The notes under the pieces are model-generated. The model had not been told where the DNA came from and did no database searches. It saw nothing but the letters and a program-made list of their open reading frames with translations. This document shows, piece by piece, positions 37,481 through 45,852 of a stretch of DNA of 64,000 nucleotides. How positions within the stretch are numbered: position 1 is the first letter of the stretch; each line of letters opens with the position of its first letter. The position numbers and the translations under genes are program-made. This stretch comes from Gammaproteobacteria bacterium (GTDB lineage Bacteria > Pseudomonadota > Gammaproteobacteria > Ga0077536), in NCBI GenBank assembly GCA_024235015.1, contig JACKNG010000005.1:1-64000 (forward strand), in the 5' to 3' direction.

Positions 37481-37512
37481 ATTCTACACGTTAGCCTGCG
37501 CCGCGGTGTCAA
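37481..37512 (-). promoter_or_regulatory. Possible promoter for the minus-strand polysaccharide locus
   Basis: On the minus strand a perfect TTGACA (37507-37512) is followed after 20 bases by TAGAAT (37481-37486), about 30 bases before the capI-like ATG. The two hexamers are good sigma-70 matches, but the 20-base spacing is longer than the preferred 17, so activity may be weak or need an activator. No other candidate stands out in the divergent gap. Confidence 0.35.
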
Positions 37513-37590
37513 CAAATGTTCGCGGACGCGGCGCCCGCCGCCCACGGTTCTGGTAATATGTCGCATTCTCCAAGCGCGCGAGAACCCAGC

Positions 37591-38007
37591 ATGTCCGACG
37601 CCGATACTGCCGGCCTCGACTCCGTCGCGGTCGACACTGCGAACCTCTACCGCGAGGAATCGATTACCGACCTTCACGCCGCCACCATCCGCCGCCTCGT
37701 GCCGATCCGCGTCGACGGTAGTGACGACCCGGCCCGGCAGCAACGATTCATCGGGGATACCACGCTCATGACTCAGATGGGCCCCATCCCGGTCCAGTTT
37801 CCACTCGACGCCGACAACCTCGAAGAAGCCTGTCGCCTGTTTCCCGACGGCGTTCGTGGCGCCATCGAACGCCTCAACGAGCGCGCCCGCGAACTCGCCC
37901 GCGAGGAAGCCTCGCGCATCGTCGTGCCCGGGCAGGGCGCGGCACCGGGCCTCGGTGGCATGCCGGGCGGTATGCCCGGCGGCGGCGGCAAGTTCCGCAT
38001 CGACTGA
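37591..38007 (+). CDS. Conserved-looking small protein of unknown function, upstream of ccmA
   Basis: This 138-residue soluble protein has no signal peptide or membrane segment. The middle contains a strand-rich LVPIRVDGSDDPARQQRF segment and a helix rich in Glu/Arg (about 90-115). The C-terminus is a Gly/Met/Pro low-complexity tail (GGMPGGMPGGGG-type). ATG 37591 gives MSDADTAG; two further in-frame starts at 37516 and 37558 would add up to 25 residues. The downstream ccm operon begins 50 bases later. I do not recognise the family; a link to cytochrome maturation is suggested only by position. Confidence 0.6.
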   Translation: MSDADTAGLDSVAVDTANLYREESITDLHAATIRRLVPIRVDGSDDPARQQRFIGDTTLMTQMGPIPVQFPLDADNLEEACRLFPDGVRGAIERLNERARELAREEASRIVVPGQGAAPGLGGMPGGMPGGGGKFRID

Positions 38008-38057
38008 GCCGCGCCGCGCGCGCCCCCGCGCGTCCGACTGCCCCAGCCACGCTCGCC

Positions 38058-38693
38058 GTGAGCGCCAACGCGCCCTGCCTCGAGGTCCGCGGCCTGACGG
38101 TCGAGCGCGGCCGTCTTACCTTGGTCGAGGGTCTCGACCTCACCGCCTGCGCCGGTACGCTGGTCCAGCTCAAGGGCCCCAACGGCAGCGGCAAGACCAC
38201 CGTCATGCGGACCCTGGCGGGCCTGATCAGCCCCGCCGCGGGCAGCGTCAGCTGGCGCGGCCAACCGCTTCCCGATAGCGGCACGTTCGCCGCGGAGTTG
38301 AATTTCATCGGGCATCTGCCGGGCCTGAGTGGCGAGCTCGATGCCCTGGAGAACCTCGCTTTCCACGCCGCGCTGAATCGCGCACCACGTCGCTGCACGC
38401 CCCAGGCGGCGCTCGCCCGCCTCGACGCCCGCCGCTTCGCGCGGCGTCCGGTACGCCAGCTGTCCGCTGGCCAGCGCCAGCGTGTCGCGCTCGCCCGCCT
38501 GGCCCTCTACGACACCCGCCTGTGGTTGATCGACGAGCCCTTCACCGCGCTCGACATCGACGGCCGGCGCCTGCTCGAAGACCTCATCGACGAGCATCTC
38601 GATGCCGCCGGCATCGTGCTCATCGCCACCCACCAGGCCTTCGACAGCCGCCACCGCGTGGAGGTCATCGAACTCGGGCGTCGTGCCGCATGA
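38058..38693 (+). CDS. ccmA: Heme-exporter ATP-binding protein CcmA
   Basis: This 211-residue ABC ATPase starts at GTG, with Walker A GPNGSGKT (40-47), signature LSAGQ (135-139) and Walker B LWLIDEP (155-161). CcmA with CcmB drives release of heme-loaded CcmE from the CcmC/D complex at the cytoplasmic side of the inner membrane. Length matches the family (about 205-215). The stop overlaps the ccmB start as ATGA. First gene of a complete ccmABCDEFGHI operon. Confidence 0.95.
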   Translation: MSANAPCLEVRGLTVERGRLTLVEGLDLTACAGTLVQLKGPNGSGKTTVMRTLAGLISPAAGSVSWRGQPLPDSGTFAAELNFIGHLPGLSGELDALENLAFHAALNRAPRRCTPQAALARLDARRFARRPVRQLSAGQRQRVALARLALYDTRLWLIDEPFTALDIDGRRLLEDLIDEHLDAAGIVLIATHQAFDSRHRVEVIELGRRAA

Positions 38694-39364
38694 GCACCTT
38701 CGGCGTGTTCGCCGCGGTCATCCGGCGCGAGTTGCGGCGGGCTCAGCGCAACCACAGCGAGGCGGTCTACCCGCTGATGTTCTTCGTCCTCGCCGTGATC
38801 CTCTATCCCTTCGCGCTGGGCCCCGATCCGCAGGCGCTCGCCGAGGTCGCTGCCGGCATCGTGTGGGTGGCCGCGTTGCTCGCCGCGAGTCTCTCGCTCG
38901 ATGCCCTGTTTCGTAACGATTTCGCCGACGGCTCGCTCGAACTGGTGGTGCTCTCCGGCGCCCCGCTGGCGATGGTCGGCCTGGCCAAGGCGCTCGCACA
39001 CTGGCTGCTCTCGGGCCTGCCCATCGTGGTGCTCACCGTACCGCTCGCGCTGGCCCTCGAACTCCGCGGCGAGGTCACGGTCATACTGGCCGCGAGCCTC
39101 GTGCTCGGCACGCTCACGATGAGCCTCATAGGGGCGGCTGTGAGTGCGCTCACAGTTGGCCTGCGTGGTGCCGGCATGCTTCTGGCAATGTTGATCCTGC
39201 CGTTGTACATTCCGCTCCTCATATTCGGCGCCGCCGCGACCGCCAACGCGGCCCTCGGCCTCGATGTCGCCGCCGAACTCTATTTCCTCGCCGGACTGTT
39301 CGTGCTCGCCCTCACGCTGGCGCCATGGGCAATCGCGGCGGCTCTGCGGATCCGCATGGGCTGA
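38690..39364 (+). CDS. ccmB: Heme-exporter membrane protein CcmB
   Basis: This 224-residue inner-membrane protein has six hydrophobic segments and the CcmB features FVLAVILYPFALGP and SLSLDALFRNDFADGSLE. It is the permease partner of CcmA in system I cytochrome c biogenesis. The start was fixed by the ATGA overlap with ccmA; the frame continues upstream only as a shadow of ccmA. It ends TGATG, so ccmC starts on the stop codon. Confidence 0.95.
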   Translation: MSTFGVFAAVIRRELRRAQRNHSEAVYPLMFFVLAVILYPFALGPDPQALAEVAAGIVWVAALLAASLSLDALFRNDFADGSLELVVLSGAPLAMVGLAKALAHWLLSGLPIVVLTVPLALALELRGEVTVILAASLVLGTLTMSLIGAAVSALTVGLRGAGMLLAMLILPLYIPLLIFGAAATANAALGLDVAAELYFLAGLFVLALTLAPWAIAAALRIRMG

Positions 39365-40116
39365 TGTTCGCGTTCCTGCATAAATATGCATCCCTGATGC
39401 ATTTCTATCGCCTCAGCGCGCGCCTGGCGCCGTGGCTGACGGCGCTGACCGCCGTGCTCCTCGCCGGCGGCCTGGTCGGTGGCCTGGCGCTGGCACCGGC
39501 CGACTACCAGCAGGGCGACAGTTTCCGCATCATCTACCTCCACGTGCCGAGCGCGTGGATGTCGCTGTTCGTCTACATGTGCATGGCCGGGGCGGCCTTC
39601 ACGACCCTGGTCTGGCGCATCAAGCTGGCCGAGATCGCCCTGCGCGAGAGCGCCCCGCTCGGCGCCGCGTTCACCTTCCTCGCCCTGGTCACCGGCTCGA
39701 TCTGGGGCAAGCCCATGTGGGGCACCTGGTGGGTGTGGGATGCCCGCCTGACCTCGGAACTCATCCTGCTGTTCCTCTATTTCGGCATCATCGCGCTGGA
39801 CGGCGCCATCGACGATCGCCGCATGGGCGCACGCGCGGCCGCCGTGCTGACCCTGATCGGGGTGGTCAACATCCCCATCATCCACTACTCGGTGGAATGG
39901 TGGAGCACGCTGCACCAGGGCCCGACGGTGAGCAAGTTCGACAAGCCGTCGATCGACACCCGCATGCTGATTCCGCTGCTGGTGATGGTGGTCGCCTTCA
40001 CCACCTACTACGCCGCGGCGCTGGGCGCGCGCATGCGCGCCGGCATCCTGGCCTACGACCACAAGGCCAGCTGGGTGCGCGCGCTGGTGCGCGGGCGGAG
40101 CCCGGAGCATGCATGA
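39364..40116 (+). CDS. ccmC: Heme-handling protein CcmC
   Basis: This 250-residue protein has six membrane segments. Its tryptophan-rich WWD loop WGTWWVWD lies at about 119-126, with flanking conserved histidines at His60 (YLHVPSAW) and in IIHYSVEWW (about 184). CcmC presents heme to CcmE. The ATG overlaps the ccmB stop (TGATG). At the 3' end it overlaps ccmD by eight bases. Confidence 0.95.
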   Translation: MFAFLHKYASLMHFYRLSARLAPWLTALTAVLLAGGLVGGLALAPADYQQGDSFRIIYLHVPSAWMSLFVYMCMAGAAFTTLVWRIKLAEIALRESAPLGAAFTFLALVTGSIWGKPMWGTWWVWDARLTSELILLFLYFGIIALDGAIDDRRMGARAAAVLTLIGVVNIPIIHYSVEWWSTLHQGPTVSKFDKPSIDTRMLIPLLVMVVAFTTYYAAALGARMRAGILAYDHKASWVRALVRGRSPEHA

Positions 40117-40279
40117 GTTTCTCGCCATGGGCGGCTACGCCGCCTACGTATGGACGTCCTACGGCATCGGCGCACTGGTGCTCGGCATGATGGCGCTGGG
40201 CGCGCGCCGCGCCGAGCGCAAGGCACTCGACGCGCTGGCCGAGGACCTCGCCGGAGACGACGATGACCCCACGGCGTAA
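40109..40279 (+). CDS. ccmD: Heme exporter subunit CcmD
   Basis: A 56-residue frame runs from ATG 40109 to TAA 40279, reading MHEFLAMGGYAAYVWTSYG, then one membrane segment (about 18-30), a basic RRAERKAL stretch and an acidic tail. Size, Tyr-rich N-terminus, single membrane helix and position between ccmC and ccmE all fit CcmD, which stabilises the CcmC-CcmE complex. It overlaps ccmC by eight and ccmE by 17 bases. Confidence 0.92.
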   Translation: MHEFLAMGGYAAYVWTSYGIGALVLGMMALGARRAERKALDALAEDLAGDDDDPTA

Positions 40280-40706
40280 ACGCCTGATCGTGATCCTGCT
40301 CAGTATCGCCGGCCTCGGCATCGCGGCCGGCCTGATCCTGACCGCCTTCAACAAGAACCTGATGTATTTCTACAGTCCGACCGAGGTCGCCGCCGGCGAA
40401 GCGCCGCAGAACCGGCCGTTCCGCCTCGGCGGCATGGTCGTCGAGGGCAGCGTGATGCGCCAGCCGCAGGGCCTGACAGTGTGGTTCACGCTCACCGACT
40501 TCAACAAGGAACAGGTGGTCTACTACGAGGGCATCCTGCCCGACCTGTTCCGCGAGGGGCAGGGCATCGTCGCCAACGGCCAGTTCAACGAGACCGGCGT
40601 GTTCGTCGCCAGCGAGGTGCTGGCCAAGCACGACGAGAACTACATGCCGCCGGAGGTCGCCGACGCCGTCGCCGCCGGCAAGGCGGCCGGCGACCACACG
40701 CCGTGA
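40263..40706 (+). CDS. ccmE: Periplasmic heme chaperone CcmE
   Basis: This 147-residue protein has a short basic start, one membrane anchor (about 8-28) and a beta-barrel periplasmic domain. The heme-binding motif AKHDENY has His123, which bonds heme covalently, and Tyr127. TPRRKRL at the N-terminus and RLGGMVVEGSV are typical. It carries heme from CcmC to CcmF. The stop overlaps the ccmF GTG as GTGA. Confidence 0.96.
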   Translation: MTPRRKRLIVILLSIAGLGIAAGLILTAFNKNLMYFYSPTEVAAGEAPQNRPFRLGGMVVEGSVMRQPQGLTVWFTLTDFNKEQVVYYEGILPDLFREGQGIVANGQFNETGVFVASEVLAKHDENYMPPEVADAVAAGKAAGDHTP

Positions 40707-42682
40707 TCGTCGAACTCGGCCATTTCGCGCTGGTCCTGGCGCTGGCGGTGGCGCTGCTGCAGGCGGTGGTGCCGCTGATCGGGGCGGCCCGCGGCGATCT
40801 GACCTGGATGGCCTTCGCGCGCAGCGCCGCCCGCCTGCAGTGCGGCTGCATCGCGCTGGCCTTCGCCGCCCTGGCCTGGGCCTTCGTCAACAACGATTTC
40901 AGCGTCGCCTACGTCGCCGCCAACTCGAACTCGGCGCTGCCGCTGGCCTACCGCATTTCCGCCGTGTGGGGCGCCCACGAGGGATCGCTGCTGCTGTGGG
41001 TGCTGCTGTTGTCGGTGTGGACGGCCGCGGTCAGCCTGCGCAGCGGTGGCCTGCCGGCCGCCTTCGTCGCCCGCGTGCTGGCAGTGATGGGCATGATCAG
41101 CGTCGGCTTCCTGCTGTTCATGCTGCTGACCTCCAATCCCTTCCTGCGCACCATCCCGGCGCCGGCCAACGGCAGCGACCTCAACCCCCTGCTGCAGGAT
41201 CCCGGGCTCATCATCCATCCGCCCATGCTGTACACCGGCTACGTCGGCTTCTCGGTCGCCTTCGCCTTCGCCGTCGCCGGCCTCATCGGTGGCCACCTGG
41301 ACAGCGCCTGGGCGCGCTGGGCACGGCCGTGGACGCTGCTCGCCTGGTCCTTCCTCACCGTCGGCATCGCGCTCGGCAGCTGGTGGGCCTACTACGAACT
41401 CGGCTGGGGTGGCTGGTGGTTCTGGGATCCGGTCGAGAACGCCTCCTTCATGCCCTGGCTGGTGGGAACGGCCTTGCTGCACTCGCTCGCCGCCACCGAG
41501 AAGCGCGATGCGTTCAAGAGCTGGACGGTGCTGCTGGCCATCGCCGCCTTCGGCCTGAGCCTGCTCGGCACCTTCCTGGTGCGCTCCGGCGTGCTGACCT
41601 CGGTCCACGCCTTCGCCACCGACCCGGCGCGCGGCATCTTCATCCTGGTCTTCCTCGCCGCCGTCATCGGCGGCGCACTGGTGCTGTACGCCTGGCGCGG
41701 CCCGCGTACGCTGGGCGGCGCCGACTACGCCCTGACCTCGCGCGAGACCTTCCTGCTCGCCAACAGCGTGCTGCTGTCGGTGGCGACCGCGACGGTGTTG
41801 CTGGGCACGCTCTACCCGCTGGTCCTGGATGCCCTCGACCTGGGCAAGATCTCGGTCGGCCCGCCCTACTTCAATGCCGTCTTCATCCCGCTGGTGGCGC
41901 CGGTGCTGGTGCTGCTCGGGATCGGCCAGTCCGCCCACTGGAAATACGATCGCATCGGGCGCATCGCGCGCGGGCTGGTCCAGCCGCTCATCGCCACGGT
42001 GGTGGTCACCGGCGGCGCGGTAGCCATGCTCGAGCCCGGCCATCGCCTCGCCGCCGCCTGCGGCCTCGCCCTCGCCGCCTGGGTGGTGCTGGCGACGCTC
42101 GGCATGATCGTGGCGCGCTGTCGCGCCCGCCAGCGGCCCTGGCAGGCGTTGTTCGCCCTGCCGCCGGCCTTCCTCGGCCAGTGCCTGGCCCACATGGGCT
42201 TCGCGGTGACCGTGGTCGGCGTCACCCTGGTCAGTCTCTATGGCGTCGACAAGCACGTCCGCATGGCAGCCGGCGACGTCGCCGAGCTGGGCGGCTATCG
42301 TTTCGAGTTCGTCGCCGACGAAGCCGTCGACGGGCCCAATTACGACGGTCGCGTGGCGCGTTTCCGCGTCGCCCGCGACGGCCGCGAGGTGGCCGTGCTC
42401 GAGGCCGAGAAACGCGTCTACCGCGTGCGTGGCATGCCCATGACCGAGGCCGGCATCCTGCCCGGCCTGACCCGGGACCTCTACGTCGCCCTCGGCGAGC
42501 CGCTGGACGACGGCGCCTGGAGCGTGCGCCTGAGCGTCAAGCCCTTCGTGCGCTGGCTGTGGCTGGGCGCGCTGCTGATGGCAGCCGGCGGGCTGCTGGC
42601 CACGCGCGACGCGCGCTTCCGGCGCGCCGTGCTGCGGCGGCGCGCCGCCGACGACGGCGCGGCCCTCGAAGCGCGGGGCTGA
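40703..42682 (+). CDS. ccmF: Cytochrome c heme lyase subunit CcmF
   Basis: This 659-residue polytopic protein has conserved WGAHEGS (89-95), heme-ligand candidate His172 in LIIHPPML, and the WWD signature WGGWWFWDPVEN (235-246). CcmF with CcmH/I attaches heme to apocytochrome c CXXCH motifs in the periplasm. GTG 40703 was chosen from the GTGA overlap with ccmE and the family's short N-terminus; the frame is open further upstream only by chance. Length matches the usual 640-670. Confidence 0.95.
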   Translation: MIVELGHFALVLALAVALLQAVVPLIGAARGDLTWMAFARSAARLQCGCIALAFAALAWAFVNNDFSVAYVAANSNSALPLAYRISAVWGAHEGSLLLWVLLLSVWTAAVSLRSGGLPAAFVARVLAVMGMISVGFLLFMLLTSNPFLRTIPAPANGSDLNPLLQDPGLIIHPPMLYTGYVGFSVAFAFAVAGLIGGHLDSAWARWARPWTLLAWSFLTVGIALGSWWAYYELGWGGWWFWDPVENASFMPWLVGTALLHSLAATEKRDAFKSWTVLLAIAAFGLSLLGTFLVRSGVLTSVHAFATDPARGIFILVFLAAVIGGALVLYAWRGPRTLGGADYALTSRETFLLANSVLLSVATATVLLGTLYPLVLDALDLGKISVGPPYFNAVFIPLVAPVLVLLGIGQSAHWKYDRIGRIARGLVQPLIATVVVTGGAVAMLEPGHRLAAACGLALAAWVVLATLGMIVARCRARQRPWQALFALPPAFLGQCLAHMGFAVTVVGVTLVSLYGVDKHVRMAAGDVAELGGYRFEFVADEAVDGPNYDGRVARFRVARDGREVAVLEAEKRVYRVRGMPMTEAGILPGLTRDLYVALGEPLDDGAWSVRLSVKPFVRWLWLGALLMAAGGLLATRDARFRRAVLRRRAADDGAALEARG

Positions 42683-42689
42683 ACCAGGC

Positions 42690-43217
42690 ATGCGCTACGC
42701 CCTGCCCATCGGCCTGTTCGTCGTCGTGGTGATCTTCCTCGCCATCGGCCTCGAACGCGATCCGCGCTACGTGCCCTCGCCGTTGATCGGCAAGCCGCTG
42801 CCCGCGTTCGAATTGCCGGTGCTCGACGCCGGCGCGCCGCCGCTCGGCCGCGCACAGCTCGCCGGGCGCGTCTTCCTGCTCAACGTGTGGGCCTCGTGGT
42901 GCGTCTCCTGCCGCGAGGAACACCCGGTGCTGAACGCGCTCGCCGCACGCGGCGAGGTGCCGGTCATCGGGCTCAACTACAAGGACGAACGCGCTGCGGC
43001 CCAGCGCTGGCTGGAGCAGCGCGGGGATCCCTACGAGACCAGCCTGTTCGACCACGATGGCAAGCTGGGCCTCGATCTCGGCGTCTACGGCGTGCCCGAG
43101 ACCTTCCTCGTCGACGGCACGGGCATCATCCGCTACAAGCACGTCGGTCCGCTGACCGAGGCGGTACTCGAACGCGACGTGCTGCCGCTCGTGCGCCAGT
43201 ACGGGGGCGGCTCGTGA
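42690..43217 (+). CDS. ccmG: Thiol:disulfide interchange protein CcmG/DsbE
   Basis: This 175-residue protein has a membrane anchor (about 5-21) and a thioredoxin fold carrying NVWASWCVSCREEHP with redox cysteines Cys71 and Cys74, and VPETFLVD with the cis-Pro loop. It reduces apocytochrome c or CcmH before heme attachment. It starts seven bases after ccmF. The stop overlaps the ccmH GTG (GTGA). Confidence 0.95.
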   Translation: MRYALPIGLFVVVVIFLAIGLERDPRYVPSPLIGKPLPAFELPVLDAGAPPLGRAQLAGRVFLLNVWASWCVSCREEHPVLNALAARGEVPVIGLNYKDERAAAQRWLEQRGDPYETSLFDHDGKLGLDLGVYGVPETFLVDGTGIIRYKHVGPLTEAVLERDVLPLVRQYGGGS

Positions 43218-43693
43218 AGGCGGCCACGGGCGCCGCGCTGGGCGTGCTGCTCGCGGTCCTGGCCTGGCACCCGGTGCAGGCTGCCGATACCCCGCTCGGC
43301 TTCGACGACGACCCGGCGCTGCAGGCGCGCTACGACGGCCTGCTCGCCGAGCTGCGCTGCCTGGTGTGCCAGAACCAGTCGCTGGCCGATTCGCATGCCG
43401 ACCTCGCCCAGGACCTGCGCGACGAGGTCCATCGCATGCTGGCCGCGGGTGCGAGCGATGCCGAGGTGCGTGAGTTCATGGTCGCGCGTTACGGTGATTT
43501 CGTGCTCTACGAACCACCGCTGAAGGCGACCACGGTGGTGCTGTGGACCGGCCCGGCCATCCTCGTGCTGGTCGCTGCGGCCATCGTCGTGCGCCGCGCA
43601 CGCGGCGGGCGCGAGGCGGCGCCGCCGCTCGACGAGGCCGAGCGCGCCCGTCTCGCCGCGCTGGTCGACGCCGAACGCCAGCGCCACTCCTGA
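43214..43693 (+). CDS. ccmH: Cytochrome c-type biogenesis protein CcmH
   Basis: This 159-residue protein has an N-terminal signal or anchor (1-23), then the thioredoxin-like helical domain with LRCLVCQNQSLADS (Cys49, Cys52), followed by one membrane segment (about 108-126) and a charged tail. It is the thiol-reducing partner of the CcmF heme lyase. GTG 43214 is set by GTGA coupling with ccmG. It is the short CcmH form, with the CcmI part encoded separately. Confidence 0.95.
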   Translation: MKAATGAALGVLLAVLAWHPVQAADTPLGFDDDPALQARYDGLLAELRCLVCQNQSLADSHADLAQDLRDEVHRMLAAGASDAEVREFMVARYGDFVLYEPPLKATTVVLWTGPAILVLVAAAIVVRRARGGREAAPPLDEAERARLAALVDAERQRHS

Positions 43694-44883
43694 TGTTCCT
43701 CGCCCTGCTCGCCGCCGTCGCGCTGGTCGCGGCCCTCCTCGCCCTGCTGCCGGCCTGGCGCAGTCGCGAAGAAAGCGCCGACGAGGGCCGCGCCGACAAC
43801 CTGCGCCGCCTCGACGAACTCGAGGCCGACATCGCCGCCGGTGACGTCGACCAGGCCTCCGCCGCGCTGGTACGCGCCGAGCTCGAACGCGCCGTGCTCA
43901 GCGCCACCAGTGCCACGCCAGGTCCACAGCGGCGCGGCAACCGCGCCCTGCTCGGCGTGATCGTGGTGGCGGTCCTGGCGGGCAGCATTCCGCTCTACCA
44001 GCATCTCGGCACACCGCGGCTGGCCGAATTCGCCATCACCCATCCGGGTGCCGATGTCGCCGAACCGCGCAACGCGGTCGAACTGCTGCTCGACGAGGTG
44101 CGCGCGCGCACCGTCGCCGTGCCGGACGACGTCGAGGCCTGGACCGTGCTCGGGCGGACCACCCTCTCGCTGGGCCAGTTCGACGAGGCCCTCGCCGCGG
44201 CCGAGCACGCACATGCCCTCGCCCCCGACGACGTCGGCGGGATGCTGCTGTTGATCGATGCCCTGGCCATGCGCGATGGCGGGCGCTTCGGGACCCGCGC
44301 GCGCGAGCTGATCGGCCGCGTGCGCGAGCTCGAACCCGGCAACGTCACCGCGCTGGTGCTCGAAGGAATTGCTTTCGAGCAGGACGGTGCCTCCGCGCAG
44401 GCCCTGGCCGCCTGGCGCCAGGCGCTCGCCGCGCTGCCGCCGGCGGCGCCCTTCCGCCACGAGCTGGAAATGATGATCGCCGGCGTCGGTGGTGCCCCCG
44501 CCACCCAGCCCGCGGCAGCGCCCGGCCCGAGCGTGGCGCGCGCCCTCGACGTCGAAGTACGGCTTGCACCGGGCCTGGGCACGGACCTGCCGCCGGATAC
44601 CCCGGTGTTCGTGCTCGCACGCGCGCCGCAGGGCCCGCCCGCACCACTGGCGGTCACCCGGCTGCGCCTCGCCGAGCTGCCGGCGCAGGTTCGTCTCGAC
44701 GACAGCATGGCCATGGTGCCGGGCCACAATCTGAGCGCCCACGAGACGGTCGAGGTGCTGGCGCGCGTGTCCCGTTCCGGTGCACCGCAGGCCAGCCCGG
44801 GCGACCTCGAGGGCAGCGTCACCGCCACGACCACGGGCGAAAACGGTGCGCTCGACGTCGTCATCGATCGGGTCGTCGAATAG
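43693..44883 (+). CDS. ccmI: Cytochrome c biogenesis protein CcmI (CycH)
   Basis: This 396-residue protein has two N-terminal membrane segments (about 2-20 and 85-102) separated by a charged helical loop. A periplasmic TPR region (about 145-260, with WTVLGRTTLSLGQFDEAL) and a beta-rich C-terminal domain follow. CcmI binds apocytochrome c C-termini and delivers them to CcmF/H. The ATG overlaps the ccmH stop (TGATG). Last gene of the operon; 85 bases separate it from the Anbu gene. Confidence 0.92.
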   Translation: MFLALLAAVALVAALLALLPAWRSREESADEGRADNLRRLDELEADIAAGDVDQASAALVRAELERAVLSATSATPGPQRRGNRALLGVIVVAVLAGSIPLYQHLGTPRLAEFAITHPGADVAEPRNAVELLLDEVRARTVAVPDDVEAWTVLGRTTLSLGQFDEALAAAEHAHALAPDDVGGMLLLIDALAMRDGGRFGTRARELIGRVRELEPGNVTALVLEGIAFEQDGASAQALAAWRQALAALPPAAPFRHELEMMIAGVGGAPATQPAAAPGPSVARALDVEVRLAPGLGTDLPPDTPVFVLARAPQGPPAPLAVTRLRLAELPAQVRLDDSMAMVPGHNLSAHETVEVLARVSRSGAPQASPGDLEGSVTATTTGENGALDVVIDRVVE

Positions 44884-44968
44884 CCCGCCACGGGCTGCCC
44901 GAGCGCCGCTTGCGTCCCCCGGGACACCCGCCTAATCTTGCTGTCCCTTTTCGCGTGGCCCCGATCGC

Positions 44969-45724
44969 ATGACTTACTGCCTGGCTATCAAACTCAATGC
45001 GGGGCTCGTGTTCGTATCCGACTCGCGCACCAATGCCGGTGTCGATCAGATCAGCACCTATTCCAAGATGCACACCTTCGGCATCGACGGACAGCGCCAG
45101 TTCTGCCTGCTCACCGCCGGCAACCTCGCGACCAGCCAGGGCATCGTCAACCAGGTCAAGCACGACATCAACCAAGGCATGCCGATGTCGCTGATGACGA
45201 TGAAGAACCTCGAGGATGCCGCCGACTACGTCGGCCAGGTCAGCGTGATGCAGCAGCAGAAGACCGGCGGCGGCCCGGACTTCGAGGCCAGCATCATCTT
45301 CGGCGGCCAGATCCAGGGCGCGCCGCCCGACGTCGTGTTGATCTACCCGCAGGGCAACCACATCTCGACGTCCTCGACCACGCCGTTCCTGCAGATCGGC
45401 GAGAGCAAGTACGGCAAGCCCATTCTCGACCGCATCATCGCGCCTGACACCGCGCTACACACGGCCGTCCTGTGCGGCCTGGTGTCGATGGATTCGACCA
45501 TGCGCAGCAACGTCACCGTCGGTCCGCCGATCGAGGTGCTGGCCTACGCCACCGATTCCTTGGTGCTCAAGAACCGCCTGGCGCTCGACGAGGACAGCGA
45601 CTACCTGCGCGAACTGAAGCGCAACTGGGACGCCCGCCTCAAGGATGCCTTCCGCTCCCTGCCCCACCCGGCCTGGGCCTCGGCCTGGGACCACCCGGTC
45701 GAGAACCCGGGTAGCGGCGGCTGA
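44969..45724 (+). CDS. Anbu proteasome-like peptidase
   Basis: This 251-residue protein begins MTYCLAIKL, so Met removal exposes the Thr nucleophile. Asp17 (in SDSRT) and Lys32 (in YSKM) in mature numbering complete the Ntn-hydrolase site. VFVSDSRTNAGVDQIS and LLTAGNLATSQ are characteristic of the Anbu family, which forms open-ring oligomers related to HslV and the 20S beta subunit. Physiological substrate is unknown. It converges with an alpha-E gene and lies close to an ATP-grasp gene and a transglutaminase fusion, its usual genomic partners. Confidence 0.9.
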   Translation: MTYCLAIKLNAGLVFVSDSRTNAGVDQISTYSKMHTFGIDGQRQFCLLTAGNLATSQGIVNQVKHDINQGMPMSLMTMKNLEDAADYVGQVSVMQQQKTGGGPDFEASIIFGGQIQGAPPDVVLIYPQGNHISTSSTTPFLQIGESKYGKPILDRIIAPDTALHTAVLCGLVSMDSTMRSNVTVGPPIEVLAYATDSLVLKNRLALDEDSDYLRELKRNWDARLKDAFRSLPHPAWASAWDHPVENPGSGG

Positions 45725-45826
45725 TCCACACCGCCGCCTGCGCGGCCCGTCGCGCAGCGATCCTTCGATAGGACACGCGAACGCCGCGGCGCCCGGCGGC
45801 GCCGCCGGCATGGACTTGTTCAGAGG

Positions 45827-45852
45827 CCTGCCGCCGTCAGGCCGGCGGCAGG
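45827..45852. terminator. Candidate hairpin between convergent Anbu and alpha-E genes
   Basis: A perfect nine-base inverted repeat (CCTGCCGCC / GGCGGCAGG, loop of eight) spans the stop codon of the alpha-E gene, about 100 bases after the Anbu stop. No T tract follows on either strand, so it may act only as a bidirectional stem or be incidental to GC-rich coding sequence. Confidence 0.3.

Noticed and set aside
40640..42691. 683-codon minus-strand frame opposite ccmF
   Set aside because: His/Gln/Gly-rich antisense composition with no domain; ccmF on the plus strand is certain.
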